Assembly (NCBI GenBank): GCA_018268915.1
Contig: JAFDVQ010000006.1
Coordinates: forward strand, 1 to 64,000
Direction of reading: 5' to 3'
DNA: 64,000 nucleotides
Source: Acidobacteriota bacterium
GTDB lineage: Bacteria; Acidobacteriota; Terriglobia; Terriglobales; Acidobacteriaceae
Below the pieces are notes generated by a model that worked only from the letters and a program-made list of their open reading frames with translations, did no database searches and was not told the DNA's origin. Made by a program: the position numbers and the translations under genes. Positions 26,496 to 36,231 of the stretch are shown one piece after another (position 1 is the first letter of the stretch; every line of letters starts with the position of its first letter).

Positions 26496-27707
26496 TCAGT
26501 CCTCAAGATGGAGCCGGATGAACTCCGCTTCATAGACTGACGACACCGGCTTTCCGCGCGCAACTCGGTAGAGCGCCCTGCCCCCACCAAGAAAGAACCC
26601 GAGCAGAATGGCAGCGCTACATCCGATGATTACCAGTGAGGCGACACCCATCAGGAACCGGCTCGTCTTCGACACCTCTGACTCGTGCGACTGAGGTATC
26701 GAGGTCAGGTCTGCCGAGTAGTGCACCTGTGCGATCAATTTGTGGCTCTCATCGGGAATGGCATCACCGCTCACGAGCGCCACGATCGGTCCACTCCGTC
26801 TCACCTCGAGCGATGCCTGGTCGGAGTCCTGCAGCGCCTTCGTAAATGCCGGCTGCGCCCCGGCACCCGATTTCACGTAATCCCGAATGCGCTTTTCCTC
26901 CGCCTCTGCAATCTGCGGCGTCGGGTAGTCGATCAGCGTCAGCACTGCGGGCCCGGACGACAGCGAGTAGTTGACCGTCACCGCCTCTGCGTCCTTGTCG
27001 AAGCCCACCAGTTCCGGAGGCAACACTCCACCAGCTCCCGCGTAGCCAACAGGCCCCTGCGCGAAGTGCATCGTCTGTCGTTCCTGCGAGCCCTGCGGCA
27101 GCGCGGCCAGGATCGGCGGATTCAGAGCTCTGTTGCCCTGCGGCATGGGAAGATTCTTCGCCAGCTCTCGCAGTTCCCCTGCCGACATTGGCCCTACGTG
27201 CGAGAACTTCGCGTCTACAACCGTATTGCCCTTCCAGAACAGAACGTGATTATTGTCAGAAGCTCCTCCCGTTCCAATCTCGGCTTTGGGCCATCCATTT
27301 TGCCGGTAGAACGAATACGCACCGTAAGCTCCGCTCACATCCTGGAAGCTCAGCGCCTTCACTTCCAGTGTCTCGTCCGACCGCTTGTAGCTCCCCAGCA
27401 TTCCGCCGCTGCAGCCGTACTCCTTCAGAGCCGCCGCATTGGCGCTGTCCAGATCCGCGGCGCTTTCAACTAACTTCGGCTTGTCTTTTGCGACCCATCC
27501 CGCAAAGGCATCCGGAAGCAAAGGCCCCTGTACTACCGGTGCTGCGCTGGCAGGAGCAGCCTTCGTATCCGGCACCTTCCCTGCTGCGGCAGGAGAACCG
27601 GTCGTAACCATGATGGGGGAAGGTTTTTTCTCGGGAGCCTGCTGTGCATTGAGGCTCACCCCCGCCAGCAAAGCCGCTCCGCATACAACAAAACCTATCC
27701 ACCGCAT
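26496..27707 (-). CDS. DUF6599-like secreted, C-terminally membrane-anchored protein
   Basis: A 403-residue protein with a signal peptide (GFVVCGAALLAGVSLNA), a Pro/Ala linker, a globular domain (about 65-340; motifs YGCSGGMLGSYKR and GAYGAYSFYRQNGWP) and one C-terminal transmembrane helix (FLMGVASLVIIGCSAAILLG) before a short basic tail. This is the layout of the acidobacterial DUF6599 family. It probably faces the periplasm. No function is known. It stands alone and is followed by the leader region of another secreted protein. Confidence 0.75.
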   Translation of the reverse strand: MRWIGFVVCGAALLAGVSLNAQQAPEKKPSPIMVTTGSPAAAGKVPDTKAAPASAAPVVQGPLLPDAFAGWVAKDKPKLVESAADLDSANAAALKEYGCSGGMLGSYKRSDETLEVKALSFQDVSGAYGAYSFYRQNGWPKAEIGTGGASDNNHVLFWKGNTVVDAKFSHVGPMSAGELRELAKNLPMPQGNRALNPPILAALPQGSQERQTMHFAQGPVGYAGAGGVLPPELVGFDKDAEAVTVNYSLSSGPAVLTLIDYPTPQIAEAEEKRIRDYVKSGAGAQPAFTKALQDSDQASLEVRRSGPIVALVSGDAIPDESHKLIAQVHYSADLTSIPQSHESEVSKTSRFLMGVASLVIIGCSAAILLGFFLGGGRALYRVARGKPVSSVYEAEFIRLHLED

Positions 27708-27810
27708 CCGAACACTCCCAGTCTCAGGCTACCAGTTCCCTTGCGCAGGGCGCGAAAAGCCCACGTTCTCGCCCATCTATGTTTGACACCGTGACCCAAT
27801 GAAATGTTCG

Positions 27811-28296
27811 CTAGCTGACGTAGCGCTGCCACTCCTCGCCCTCAGCCAAACGCTTGATCAGCGCAAAGCGTTCCCGTAGCAGTTTGCGGACATGCGGCGC
27901 CACGAGGGCGCGCCCAGTCATCATTCCCGCAACTCCCCACCTCATCCGGAACCGCACTTCGTCCCGCAAAAGAACCAACCCATTCTCCTGAAGCGTAAAA
28001 CGGTGATCGTGCTGAAACGCAGCGAAACGTCCCGCGAGCATCCGATCGCGAAAGAAGCGCGGTGGATCGAACGCCTCGATTAGACTCTCGTGCGCATGAG
28101 GCAGTCCCCACTTCCATCCACGCCAGAGCACGGTATCGCCACCAATGACCGCGCCTTTCACTCGCCCGCTCACTGGACGCATCGCCAGCGTCATCTCGAC
28201 GACTGCCAGGTGCGTGGAGAGCGCGAAGCAGCGCGCAATTGGAGCACGCACGGTTGTCTCGTCGCTGATCACAAACACTTGCGAGTCGACTGCCAT
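27811..28296 (-). CDS. SRPBCC-family protein
   Basis: A 161-residue protein with the START/polyketide-cyclase-like layout: TTVRAPIARCFALSTHLAVV at the start, a central GDTVLWRGWKW strand pair, HDHRFTLQENGLVLLRDEV, and a C-terminal helix (RKLLRERFALIKRLAE). SRPBCC proteins bind hydrophobic ligands or act as cyclases or dehydratases. No substrate can be inferred. It is cytosolic, a single gene, with a 100-base gap to the DUF6599-like gene downstream on the same strand. Confidence 0.82.
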   Translation of the reverse strand: MAVDSQVFVISDETTVRAPIARCFALSTHLAVVEMTLAMRPVSGRVKGAVIGGDTVLWRGWKWGLPHAHESLIEAFDPPRFFRDRMLAGRFAAFQHDHRFTLQENGLVLLRDEVRFRMRWGVAGMMTGRALVAPHVRKLLRERFALIKRLAEGEEWQRYVS

Positions 28297-28472
28297 TCCC
28301 GATTAGACCGCGCTCAAGATCGCACGAGGCGAAGGAGGCTAAACCTTGTTTCACAATACGAATCACTGTCCAGCAAGTCTGCGGATTGCGTCAATGCGGA
28401 TGGCTCTTCGCTCCCTGCATCTCTCTCCGGACGCACAGCATCGAACCTCAGCAACACGGAGGAAACCTGAGC

Positions 28473-28625
28473 ATGTTTCGCATATCTTTATACGTCGTCG
28501 GAATCTCTGCGTTTCTTGCCGCGTGGGCCATATATCGCGATCAGCAGAGAACACGGCCCGTGCCGGTCAAGAAAGCAGCCGAGATGCTTCAGAACGCATG
28601 GGCCGACCACCACACGCGCGCCTGA
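28473..28625 (+). CDS. small single-span membrane protein
   Basis: A 50-residue protein (MFRISLYVVGISAFLAAWAIY then a polar tail RDQQRTRPVPVKKAAEMLQ). GGAGG lies ahead of the ATG. One N-terminal membrane helix with a cytoplasmic or periplasmic helical tail. It is too short for family assignment. Confidence 0.6.
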   Translation: MFRISLYVVGISAFLAAWAIYRDQQRTRPVPVKKAAEMLQNAWADHHTRA

Positions 28626-28685
28626 TTGCCTCTTCACATCAAAGCCTGCAACAGAGACAACGGGCGTCGCTCCGGCTGGTCACTA

Positions 28686-29750
28686 CTAATCAGCCGGGGC
28701 GCCCGGCAATCCAGCCTGCGAAACCTGCGTCGCTGGAAATAGCGTCTCGCCCAGCTTCGCATAGCGGCTCCCGTAGAACACCAGCGCATACTCGCGAATC
28801 CCGGTACTCACCGGCCCGCCAATGCTGATTCCGATCACCAGCGCAAATCCGAGAGCGACCGCGCCGATGAAAACTTCCAACATGGCTCCAATCGCCATCG
28901 ATGCACCTGTCGCATCTGCGAAAGCGGAGTGAACCGCATACTCCGCACCTGCAACACATCCCAACAGCACAAGGCCCGGAATCAACAGCACCATCACGAT
29001 CCCGATGAAGGCGATGATCGGCAGCACGATCCGCAGAACCGCGTACGCAAGGAAAGATCCCTTCTCATCCAGTACGCGCTCCCACACGGCGGACCAAGCT
29101 TGCCCCGCCGTCGCATCCTCAAGCGCATAATGCGGCAGCATCCAGTCACGCAGAATGATGTCGAGCGCGATTCCCGCAACCACAATCAGCATGAAGATCG
29201 GAATCAACGGCAGCGCCAGAGAAAGAATCAATTGAAAGTCCGGCCCACGCCCCTCCTGAATTCCCCGGAACAGCCTGATGAACCCTGGAATAAAGGGCGA
29301 TACCATTAGCCCAACCATCAGCGCGAAGCATAACCCAACCCACACATTCATCCGGAAGAACCGGTTCGCGTGAGGCCGGTAGAAACTCCATCCCGGCTTA
29401 ATCAATCTTGTGTTCGACACCAGGCAATGAAAATACGCAAACCGCAGCCGTGTCATCACGTAGAAAACCAGCAGGGCAACAACAAGCAGCAACAGCGACA
29501 TTGCCACAGCCGCCGCAATCAGCATCGGCGAAAAATGAAACGGCATCGCTCCTGGCAAACCCCCGCCGAGATCGCCGTTCGAATGTTTCTTACTGCCATT
29601 TGATTGGAAATTCGACCCCAGCCCTTCCGTGATCGCCGCGACCAGACATAGCTTCAGAAATGTTGCCCAACGGAACGGCGGCGCGAACAAAAACTCGCGA
29701 GTGCGGTTGATGGCAGGAGAGATGGCCTCCGCGGCTGAGAGAGCTCGCAT
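28686..29750 (-). CDS. multi-span membrane protein
   Basis: A 354-residue inner-membrane protein with about six hydrophobic segments (for example MLIAAAVAMSLLLLVVALLV and IVLPIIAFIGIVMVLLIPG). Its layout resembles the membrane-domain group related to the glycerophosphodiester-phosphodiesterase membrane region and DUF7544, but no phosphodiesterase catalytic motif is present. Function unknown. It is followed on the same strand by another secreted gene upstream of it across 80 bases. Confidence 0.75.
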   Translation of the reverse strand: MRALSAAEAISPAINRTREFLFAPPFRWATFLKLCLVAAITEGLGSNFQSNGSKKHSNGDLGGGLPGAMPFHFSPMLIAAAVAMSLLLLVVALLVFYVMTRLRFAYFHCLVSNTRLIKPGWSFYRPHANRFFRMNVWVGLCFALMVGLMVSPFIPGFIRLFRGIQEGRGPDFQLILSLALPLIPIFMLIVVAGIALDIILRDWMLPHYALEDATAGQAWSAVWERVLDEKGSFLAYAVLRIVLPIIAFIGIVMVLLIPGLVLLGCVAGAEYAVHSAFADATGASMAIGAMLEVFIGAVALGFALVIGISIGGPVSTGIREYALVFYGSRYAKLGETLFPATQVSQAGLPGAPAD

Positions 29751-29831
29751 ACATACCTTTCCGGGGGAACGCCCAATCTACCACGAAGATACGCAGAACA
29801 GTGCAGCCCGGTTCCGTCCGCTAGCCGCTCG

Positions 29832-30569
29832 CTAGAACCGGAAGACTGTGCCATTAACTGGAATATCGATCTCCCCCAGAATTGAGGTGGCGGTGACCTC
29901 CTGACGGAAATCCTTCGGCTTCCGGACAAATACGTACCCACTCGCCTGCGACCCCGCCTTCACGGTCGTGTGCTTCAGAAAGGCAGGCGGATGAGCCGGA
30001 TCGAGCTGCGGTCTCTGCGGACCGGTGCCTCCCGCATTCCGCAACCCCAGGTTCCGAGCTTCCTCGTCCGACTTCGACCTCTGATTTGTATCGCCGAGCC
30101 CGCCCCTCTCCATCACCTCAGGATGCGTCATCGGTGGATTTGCCCCGCTGCTGTCTCCATTCGACCCGCCGAAACCGCCCGGCGGTCCACCCGGCGCTCC
30201 TCCCGGCTGCCCCATGCCCTGTGACCGCATGCTCGCCAGCGTGTCCAGATCGTGTTTCTTATCGAACCAAGATAACCGCGTATGCGCAGGATCCGAAAAG
30301 AGCGCGTAAATCTCCTTGGGATTGATCTCAGCGCTGCCATCGCCCTTCTGCGAAACCATTACGAAGAGTGAATACTCGCCATTCTCCCAGTTGTCCGGCA
30401 TTGAAACAGCAACCGTGGTGCCGTTGTATGTGCTCGCCAGCAGCGGTTTCCCGTTCGCTACAAGAACCCGGCAATGCTCCGTATCGGCCCGGTTGAACGT
30501 AATCACCGTAGGAGACGTCTGCGCAACTGCGAATACCGGCACGACCAAGAGCAGCTCGAACGACTTCAT
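29832..30569 (-). CDS. hypothetical secreted protein with Gly-rich linker
   Basis: A 245-residue protein starting at ATG 30569 after GAGG; earlier starts read through unlike-coding sequence. It has a short signal peptide (FELLLVVPVFAVAQ), an N-terminal beta domain (residues 20-110), a low-complexity Gly/Pro/Asn linker (MGQPGGAPGGPPGGFGG), and a C-terminal beta segment ending FVRKPKDFRQEVTATSILG. Probably cell-surface or periplasmic. No family is recognised. Confidence 0.65.
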   Translation of the reverse strand: MKSFELLLVVPVFAVAQTSPTVITFNRADTEHCRVLVANGKPLLASTYNGTTVAVSMPDNWENGEYSLFVMVSQKGDGSAEINPKEIYALFSDPAHTRLSWFDKKHDLDTLASMRSQGMGQPGGAPGGPPGGFGGSNGDSSGANPPMTHPEVMERGGLGDTNQRSKSDEEARNLGLRNAGGTGPQRPQLDPAHPPAFLKHTTVKAGSQASGYVFVRKPKDFRQEVTATSILGEIDIPVNGTVFRF

Positions 30570-30607
30570 TGCCTCACCCCGACAACCAAGCATAACGCCG
30601 TCCGACC

Positions 30608-32059
30608 TCATTGGAGTGTGTGCCTCATCCCTTCGGCGGGTGCCCCCGGTCCCTCGCATTTGGGGACCGGGGTTCTTCCTTGACCATCCCTCGGTTTCGA
30701 AACAAAAGCTCCTAACCACTCATCAAACTCCGCCAGCGCCTTCGCGCACTGCATCCGGTGTCGCTCCTTCTTGTCGCGCACCTTTCTGCGGACCTCTTCC
30801 TCAAGCGGAACCAGCAGGTCGAACGTGATATTCGCAGGCTGAAAGTGTTTCGCCTCCGCGTGCGTAACGTAGTGCACCAGCGAGCCAAGAGCAGTGCCGC
30901 GCGGAACTGCGGTCGGTTCCTGCCCGCTTGCCAACGCCGCTGCATACAAACCCGTCAGCATCCCCGTCGCAATCGATTCGGTATATCCCTCAACGCCCGA
31001 AATCTGTCCCGCAAACAGAATCCGCGGATCGCTCTTCAGACGAAGAAACTCATCCAGCAGCACAGGTGCACATATATAGGTGTTGCGGTGGATCTGCCCA
31101 TAACGCAGAAACTTTGCATTCTCCAACCCCGGAATCATCCGTAGCACCCGTGCCTGATCGCCGTACTTGAGGTGATTCTGAAATCCCACGAGGTTATAGC
31201 TGTCCGCGCGCACGTTCTCTTTGCGTAGCTGTACTGCAGCCCACGGCTCGCGTCCCGTTCTTGGATCGCGCAGCCCCTTCGGCTTCATCGGCCCATAGCG
31301 CAGGGTGTCTTTCCCGCGACGTGCCAACTCCTCAATTGGAAGACATCCTTCGAAATAGTCGCAGCTCTCCCACTCTCTGATCTCCGCTGGCTCCGCCGCA
31401 AGCAGAGCCTCATAGAATTGGCCGTACTCCTCGCGACTCATCGGGCAGTTGATGTAGTCCGCAGTTCCCTTGTCGTAGCGAGCTGCAAAGTACACGCGCT
31501 CCATGTCGATCGACTCGGCATCCACGATCGGCGAGATCGAATCGTAAAAAGAAAGATGTTGAGCACCGGTGATTCGCCGGATTTCTTCGCCGAGAGCATC
31601 CGATGTAAGCGGCCCGCTTGCCACAATCGTGATTGCGTAGTCTCTCGCATCCAGGCTCGTGACTTCCTCGCGGATCACCCGTACTCGCGACTCACGAGAA
31701 ATCTCCTCTGCAATCTGCTGCGAAAATTCGACGCGATCGACAGCAAGCGCATGTCCCGCCGGGACGGCTGTCTCATCCGCAATTCGCAGCAGTGCAGAGC
31801 CGGCACGGCGCATCTCCTGCTTCAGCAGCCACGGAGCCGTGTTCGGCGACTCGCTCTTCAGGGAGTTCGAACAGACCAGTTCTCCAAACTCAATCGTCTG
31901 GTGCGCCGGCGTCAGTCGCGGCTTGCCATCCACAATTGCGCGCATCTCGTAGAGATCCACCTGGCATCCTAGTCGCGCCGCCGTCAGAGCCGCTTCCGGC
32001 CCCGCCAGCCCGCCGCCAATCACCCGAATCTTCACTGCGTCTCCATCTTCCCGCTTCAA
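30608..32059 (-). CDS. trmFO: tRNA (uracil-54-C5)-methyltransferase, folate- and FAD-dependent (TrmFO)
   Basis: This FAD enzyme uses methylenetetrahydrofolate to make m5U54 in the T-loop of tRNA. The N-terminal FAD motif is VIGGGLAGPEAA, and the catalytic Cys region is FGELVCSNSLKS. The second signature FAGQISGVEGYTES lies near residue 350. ATG at 32059 gives 483 residues; GTG at 32035 (before KIRVIGGG) is a credible alternative. The C-terminus carries about 30 extra residues encoded by sequence with a GC-rich hairpin, which looks like an intergenic repeat read into the gene. TrmFO replaces TrmA in this and many Gram-positive lineages. Confidence 0.95.
   Translation of the reverse strand: MKREDGDAVKIRVIGGGLAGPEAALTAARLGCQVDLYEMRAIVDGKPRLTPAHQTIEFGELVCSNSLKSESPNTAPWLLKQEMRRAGSALLRIADETAVPAGHALAVDRVEFSQQIAEEISRESRVRVIREEVTSLDARDYAITIVASGPLTSDALGEEIRRITGAQHLSFYDSISPIVDAESIDMERVYFAARYDKGTADYINCPMSREEYGQFYEALLAAEPAEIREWESCDYFEGCLPIEELARRGKDTLRYGPMKPKGLRDPRTGREPWAAVQLRKENVRADSYNLVGFQNHLKYGDQARVLRMIPGLENAKFLRYGQIHRNTYICAPVLLDEFLRLKSDPRILFAGQISGVEGYTESIATGMLTGLYAAALASGQEPTAVPRGTALGSLVHYVTHAEAKHFQPANITFDLLVPLEEEVRRKVRDKKERHRMQCAKALAEFDEWLGAFVSKPRDGQGRTPVPKCEGPGAPAEGMRHTLQ
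30644..30672. repeat. hairpin inside the trmFO 3' end
   Basis: CCCCGGTCCC at 30644-30653 pairs perfectly with GGGACCGGGG at 30663-30672 over nine bases. It lies within the codons for the unusual tail of TrmFO, before the stop at 30608. Confidence 0.55.
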
Positions 32060-32165
32060 TCTCCTGGTTCCATGCGAAGCTCTGCCCCATTGATGTCGAC
32101 AGCCTCATCGTCGCCATGAGTGGGAACACCATCACCCTCGTCCCTGTGCCCTTCATTCGCCCGCT

Positions 32166-32669
32166 TCATTGCAAACGAGTGGTGCTCATCACGAGCTTCC
32201 CCAATCTTTTCAGCGCCTCTCCACTCACTCTCACATTTCGCCACGTATCCAGAAACTCCGCTCCCATCGCCGCATAAAACTCGATCGCCGGCGTGTTCCA
32301 GTCCAACACCTCCCAACCCAGACGAGGGCAGTCCTTCTCAAGCGCAACTCCCGCCACCCGCTGCAGCAGTGCCTTGCCGATTCCCAGGCCGCGAAACTTG
32401 GGCAGGACGAACAGATCCTCCAAGTACACTCCTGGCCGTCCCAGCCAGGTCGAATAGCTGTAGAAGCAAAGCGCAAAACCCGCCGGCTCGCCATCGTGCT
32501 CGGCGATAAGGCACCAGTAGTAGGGATTCGGCCCGAACCCATCCCGCAGCAGATCCGCTTCCGTCGCGACCACCGCCTCCGGCTCGCGTTCATACTCAGC
32601 CAGCGCTCGAATAAACGCAAGAATCTGCGGCACATCTTCGGCCACAGCCGGTCGAATCGTCATTGCCAT
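32166..32669 (-). CDS. GNAT-family N-acetyltransferase
   Basis: A 167-residue acetyltransferase. The acetyl-CoA loop is LPKFRGLGIGKALL, and the flanking strand YLEDLFV and the C-terminal NTPAIEFYAAMGAEF are typical of the spermine/diamine acetyltransferase (SSAT-like) subgroup. Polyamine or diamine acetylation is the best guess, with thialysine as an alternative. ATG at 32669 or 32663. It is 107 bases upstream of trmFO on the same strand. Confidence 0.9.
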   Translation of the reverse strand: MAMTIRPAVAEDVPQILAFIRALAEYEREPEAVVATEADLLRDGFGPNPYYWCLIAEHDGEPAGFALCFYSYSTWLGRPGVYLEDLFVLPKFRGLGIGKALLQRVAGVALEKDCPRLGWEVLDWNTPAIEFYAAMGAEFLDTWRNVRVSGEALKRLGKLVMSTTRLQ

Positions 32670-33015
32670 GCCAATATTCTAGGGTGTGATGCAGACCACA
32701 CCTGCGGTCCGCGCCCGCCATCTAACATCAAGGCACGCGGGATTCCGCCTTCACATTCCGGTCTGCAGTTTTCCCGGTCTTGTGCTGAAGTATCCGTTGG
32801 ATTTACCTTGGACCGTGCCGAATAGAGGGCTGCTCGCCGCCCGCAGCCATTCCAAAGTGTTCTCGATGCGCCCTTGAATTCGAGTTTCGTACGAAGGCGC
32901 ATCTAACTGAAGAAGACCGGGTTTATTTGAATTAGCGATGTCTGACACCTACACTGAAACTTTTCGATCGAGCGCGCGAGGCCTTCCACTCGCAGAAGCT
33001 CCCAAGGAGAAGAAT
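32670..33015. other. intergenic spacer of 346 bases
   Basis: Contains the 5' regions of two divergent genes. No RNA gene, repeat or convincing ORF is seen. Frames in it are short and have poor codon use. Confidence 0.6.
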
Positions 33016-34236
33016 ATGAAACGCACGTTTTCGCTCTGGATTGGACTGCTGGCCCTTGCCGCGATGCCCGCGCTCGCCCAGGCTCCCGCTCCTGCCGCAG
33101 GCCAGGAAGCAGCTGCACCTGCTGCGGGACAGCCCACCGGCAAGATCCACGGCAAGATCACCAATCCAACCGGCGCTCCCCAGACCGGCGGAACGGTTGG
33201 CCTCAACCAGGGACAGAAGGAAATCGCCAGCTTCCCGGTCGATGCCAACGGCGACTACTCCGGCTCTGCAGCCCCCGGCACCTACACCCTGGTCTATCGC
33301 ACCCCCGGCATGCCCGCCGATAAGGACGCCGACAAGATCGATAACGTAAAGATTGTCGCCGGACAGGACACCGCGGCCGACGACGACATGTCGCGTGAGG
33401 AGTACGTAAAAACTCTTCCGGAAGAGACCCGCAAGCAGCTTGAAGAGATGAAGAAGCACAACTCCGAAGCTCTCAAGGCAAACGCGGTTATCAAGAATCT
33501 CAATGCCGATCTGAAGACCGTCACCGCCGATATCCACGATGCTGACACCGCGCATGCGGCCGCCGTCCAGCAACTCGGCGCCTCGGCTGCCAAGACCGAC
33601 GTTGCGGCAAAAGAGACCGAGATCAAGACGGCCAAGTACACCGACGTCGTCACGCTCATGACGAAGGACACCGAACTCCGTCCACAGGAGTCCGTCCTCT
33701 GGGCGTATCTCGGACAGGGACAGATGGGTTTGAAGAAGTACGACGAAGCCGAGACCTCCTATAAAAAGGCTCTCGAACTCGACGCTGCTTCCAAGAAGCC
33801 CCGCCCCGATATCCAGGGACTCGTCAACGCAGGCCTTGGTGAGATCTACGCCCGCACCAACAAGGTTGATCAGGCGAACGCTGCGTACGATGCCGCGGTG
33901 AAGATCGATCCTACAAAGGCTGGGTTCTACTACAAAAATGAAGCCGTGATCTTCTCCCAGATCGGCAACACAGACGGCCAGGCTGCGGCCGCTGACAAGG
34001 CCATCGCCGCCAACGCTCAGGATCCGATCCCGTACTACCTGAAGGGTCAGGCCCTCATCAGCAAAGCCACCGTCGACCCGAAGACTTCCCGCATCGTCCT
34101 GCCTCCGGGCTGCGGCGAGGCCTACCAGAAGTATCTCGAGCTCGATCCCAACGGCCCGTACTCCGCCGACGTCAAGGGCATCCTCGACTCAGCCGGGCAG
34201 AAAGTTAACTCCAGCTACAAAGCCGGAAAGAAATAA
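33016..34236 (+). CDS. secreted TPR protein with carboxypeptidase-regulatory-like domain
   Basis: A 406-residue exported protein. AAGGAGA precedes the ATG at 33016, and a signal peptide follows (SLWIGLLALAAMPALAQ). After an Ala/Pro linker, residues 40-105 look like a carboxypeptidase-regulatory beta-sandwich (GKIHGKITNPTGAPQTGG). Then comes a helical spacer and about four TPR-like repeats (WAYLGQGQMGLKKYDEAETS onward). Such proteins often scaffold periplasmic complexes. It ends with a strong terminator and appears to be a single, well-expressed gene. Confidence 0.82.
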   Translation: MKRTFSLWIGLLALAAMPALAQAPAPAAGQEAAAPAAGQPTGKIHGKITNPTGAPQTGGTVGLNQGQKEIASFPVDANGDYSGSAAPGTYTLVYRTPGMPADKDADKIDNVKIVAGQDTAADDDMSREEYVKTLPEETRKQLEEMKKHNSEALKANAVIKNLNADLKTVTADIHDADTAHAAAVQQLGASAAKTDVAAKETEIKTAKYTDVVTLMTKDTELRPQESVLWAYLGQGQMGLKKYDEAETSYKKALELDAASKKPRPDIQGLVNAGLGEIYARTNKVDQANAAYDAAVKIDPTKAGFYYKNEAVIFSQIGNTDGQAAAADKAIAANAQDPIPYYLKGQALISKATVDPKTSRIVLPPGCGEAYQKYLELDPNGPYSADVKGILDSAGQKVNSSYKAGKK

Positions 34237-34258
34237 GCCTGCTGCATCTCCTGACTTA

Positions 34259-34288
34259 AAAAGGGCGCGCCCAATGGGCGCGCCCTTT
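34259..34288 (+). terminator. rho-independent terminator
   Basis: AAAGGGCGCGCCC pairs with GGGCGCGCCCTTT over three bases, 23 bases after the TPR gene stop, with a T-rich end. Self-complementary arms make it strong. Confidence 0.85.
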
Positions 34289-34368
34289 CCTTCTTGCATC
34301 GCCCCCCCAGGAACCGGTCCTACGCATGCGAAAGTTCCTGGCCCAGGGCCTCTTCCCGTCGTAACCTC

Positions 34369-34412
34369 GCTCCCTTGTTCCCTTGTTCCCTGGTTCCCTC
34401 GGTCCCTGTCTC
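34369..34412. repeat. degenerate TTCCCTG repeat
   Basis: Words TCCCTTGTTCCCTTGTTCCCTGG, TTCCCTCGG and TCCCTG run over 44 bases and touch the 3' end of the next gene. They use the same vocabulary as 24205-24254. Confidence 0.55.
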
Positions 34413-36231
34413 ACCTCGCGCTGAAGGCCAGCAACACATTTCCCGGCGCCGCTCCTGCCTGGTCATATCCCGAGATCGCAAACACCATGCCTCCCGCAAT
34501 CACCGGACCGGCAACATCCAGTGAGCCGCCGCGCCCCTCGACGCCATTCACCGTCTTGTAGTCATGGGCGGTGTCGTAATCCCATAGAACCTCGCCGTCA
34601 TCCGTCCCGTACGCGCGGAGATGTCCATCCATCGATCCGGAGAACACCACTCCGGGAACAACGGTGACCGCTGCCTGTTGTGCCGGACTGCAAGGCCGGT
34701 GCGCATCGCACGGATTGGCTGGCGTCTCCCAGGTCTTCTCGCCGTCGTCGAGATCAAGTGCGAACATCCCGCCACCCGTATTCGGATCGAGGTCGTTCTC
34801 TTTGCCCGACTCGAGAAATGCCTCATCGGAGATCGCAGCGTACACTCTTCCACCATCGGCTGCAGCACCCCATTCAATTCCTCCCAGCACTCCTCCCTTA
34901 CCGATCTGCGCGTGCCAGATCTCTTCGCCCTGCTTGTCAGGATCGATCGCGTAAACAGCTCCCGACTTCTGCGTCAGAATCAGCGCACGTCCTCCATTCG
35001 ACAATCCCACCATGATCGAGGAGGAGCCAAAATCGAAATCGGGGCCCTTAGCATCAGGGCAGTTCTTGTTCTCTTCATCCATGCACGCGTTGTTGAATGC
35101 ATCGCCACTGCGGAACTGCTTCCACCACTCAATCGCACCGGTATCCATCCTCAGTGCAATCAATCCATCGCTCTTGTCCGTTACTGGGTCCGAATAGTTA
35201 TCGCCTGTCGTCACATACAGCAATTTCTTCTCTTCATCGATCGTCGGAGCCGACCACACGCCCACCCCGGAAGGTCCTGTGCTTTTCGCTCCCCGATTGT
35301 TCACATGCGTGACCGCATCCGGCTCCTGTACCGTGTAGGTTTTCCAGAGCACCCCTCCTGTCGCCGCGTCGATAGCCATCACGCTGCCTCTAAACGTGCA
35401 ACAGACGTAGTCCTGCGCTACAGCCGCTCCCTCTTCGTAAGAGGCGACCGGCACATACAGCCTCTCGTCGTAGTACGCAGGCGTGCCAGTCACCATCGCA
35501 GTGAAGTGGTTATCCATCTTGCTCTGCCACACGGCTTTCCCCGTGTCGAAGTCGAAGGCCTGCACACCCCCGGCATGATCGCCGAAGAAGATCAGCTCTT
35601 TCCCGCCCGCGGCACCAATCGTGATCCCGCTCCGCGCACCCACAGGCAGTTCCGCCGCCCAGTACGCACACCCGCTCTGCGCATCCAGCGAATAGAGCAG
35701 GTTTCCGCCTGCCACAATGATTCGCCCGTTATAAACAACCGGCTGCGAGCGCATTGACGTCGCATTCGGCACCGCGAATGCCCACTTCAACTTGAGCCGC
35801 GCAGTGTCCTTCGCTGTCAGTTGCGCAGCGCCCCCCGATTGAAAACGCCGGTTCGCAACTCCGCCACCCCACGACGTCCATGACGCCATCGGGTCCAGAC
35901 CTCCCGTCACGCCGCTCTTCGAGCAGGGATTCGTGAGGTGATCCGCATCCACCGTCGTGCTCGTCTTGCGTCCGAGCCATTGCGCAAGGACCACGCGGTC
36001 GCCATGCGACATCGCCGCAGCCTGCTTCTGCATCACGCCATTTTCCAGAATGCCCAGAATCGCCTGGCTGGTGAGATCCTTCATCTGCGAGCGCGGCGGA
36101 AGGCGAACGGTATCGCTCTCATGACACGTCGCGCACCGCATCTTGTACAGATTCGCCCCAACACCTTCTGCGCTCTCGGCGACTAAAACGATGGGGCCCA
36201 ACAGGAATAGCAGATAAATAATCTTCAACAT
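34411..36231 (-). CDS. cytochrome c / PQQ-type beta-propeller protein
   Basis: A 606-residue exported protein. A signal peptide is followed by a c-type haem site CATCH (Cys33-His37) in a small cytochrome domain. Residues 110-600 form a propeller with tryptophan-docking motifs (DAATGGVLWKTYT, FDFDTGKAVWQSK) typical of PQQ quinoproteins such as polyvinyl-alcohol dehydrogenase. Such enzymes oxidise alcohols at a PQQ and pass electrons to the haem. Substrate unknown, and PQQ synthesis genes are not in this window. The haem lies at the N-terminus rather than the usual C-terminus of quinohaemoproteins. Confidence 0.85.
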   Translation of the reverse strand: MLKIIYLLFLLGPIVLVAESAEGVGANLYKMRCATCHESDTVRLPPRSQMKDLTSQAILGILENGVMQKQAAAMSHGDRVVLAQWLGRKTSTTVDADHLTNPCSKSGVTGGLDPMASWTSWGGGVANRRFQSGGAAQLTAKDTARLKLKWAFAVPNATSMRSQPVVYNGRIIVAGGNLLYSLDAQSGCAYWAAELPVGARSGITIGAAGGKELIFFGDHAGGVQAFDFDTGKAVWQSKMDNHFTAMVTGTPAYYDERLYVPVASYEEGAAVAQDYVCCTFRGSVMAIDAATGGVLWKTYTVQEPDAVTHVNNRGAKSTGPSGVGVWSAPTIDEEKKLLYVTTGDNYSDPVTDKSDGLIALRMDTGAIEWWKQFRSGDAFNNACMDEENKNCPDAKGPDFDFGSSSIMVGLSNGGRALILTQKSGAVYAIDPDKQGEEIWHAQIGKGGVLGGIEWGAAADGGRVYAAISDEAFLESGKENDLDPNTGGGMFALDLDDGEKTWETPANPCDAHRPCSPAQQAAVTVVPGVVFSGSMDGHLRAYGTDDGEVLWDYDTAHDYKTVNGVEGRGGSLDVAGPVIAGGMVFAISGYDQAGAAPGNVLLAFSAR

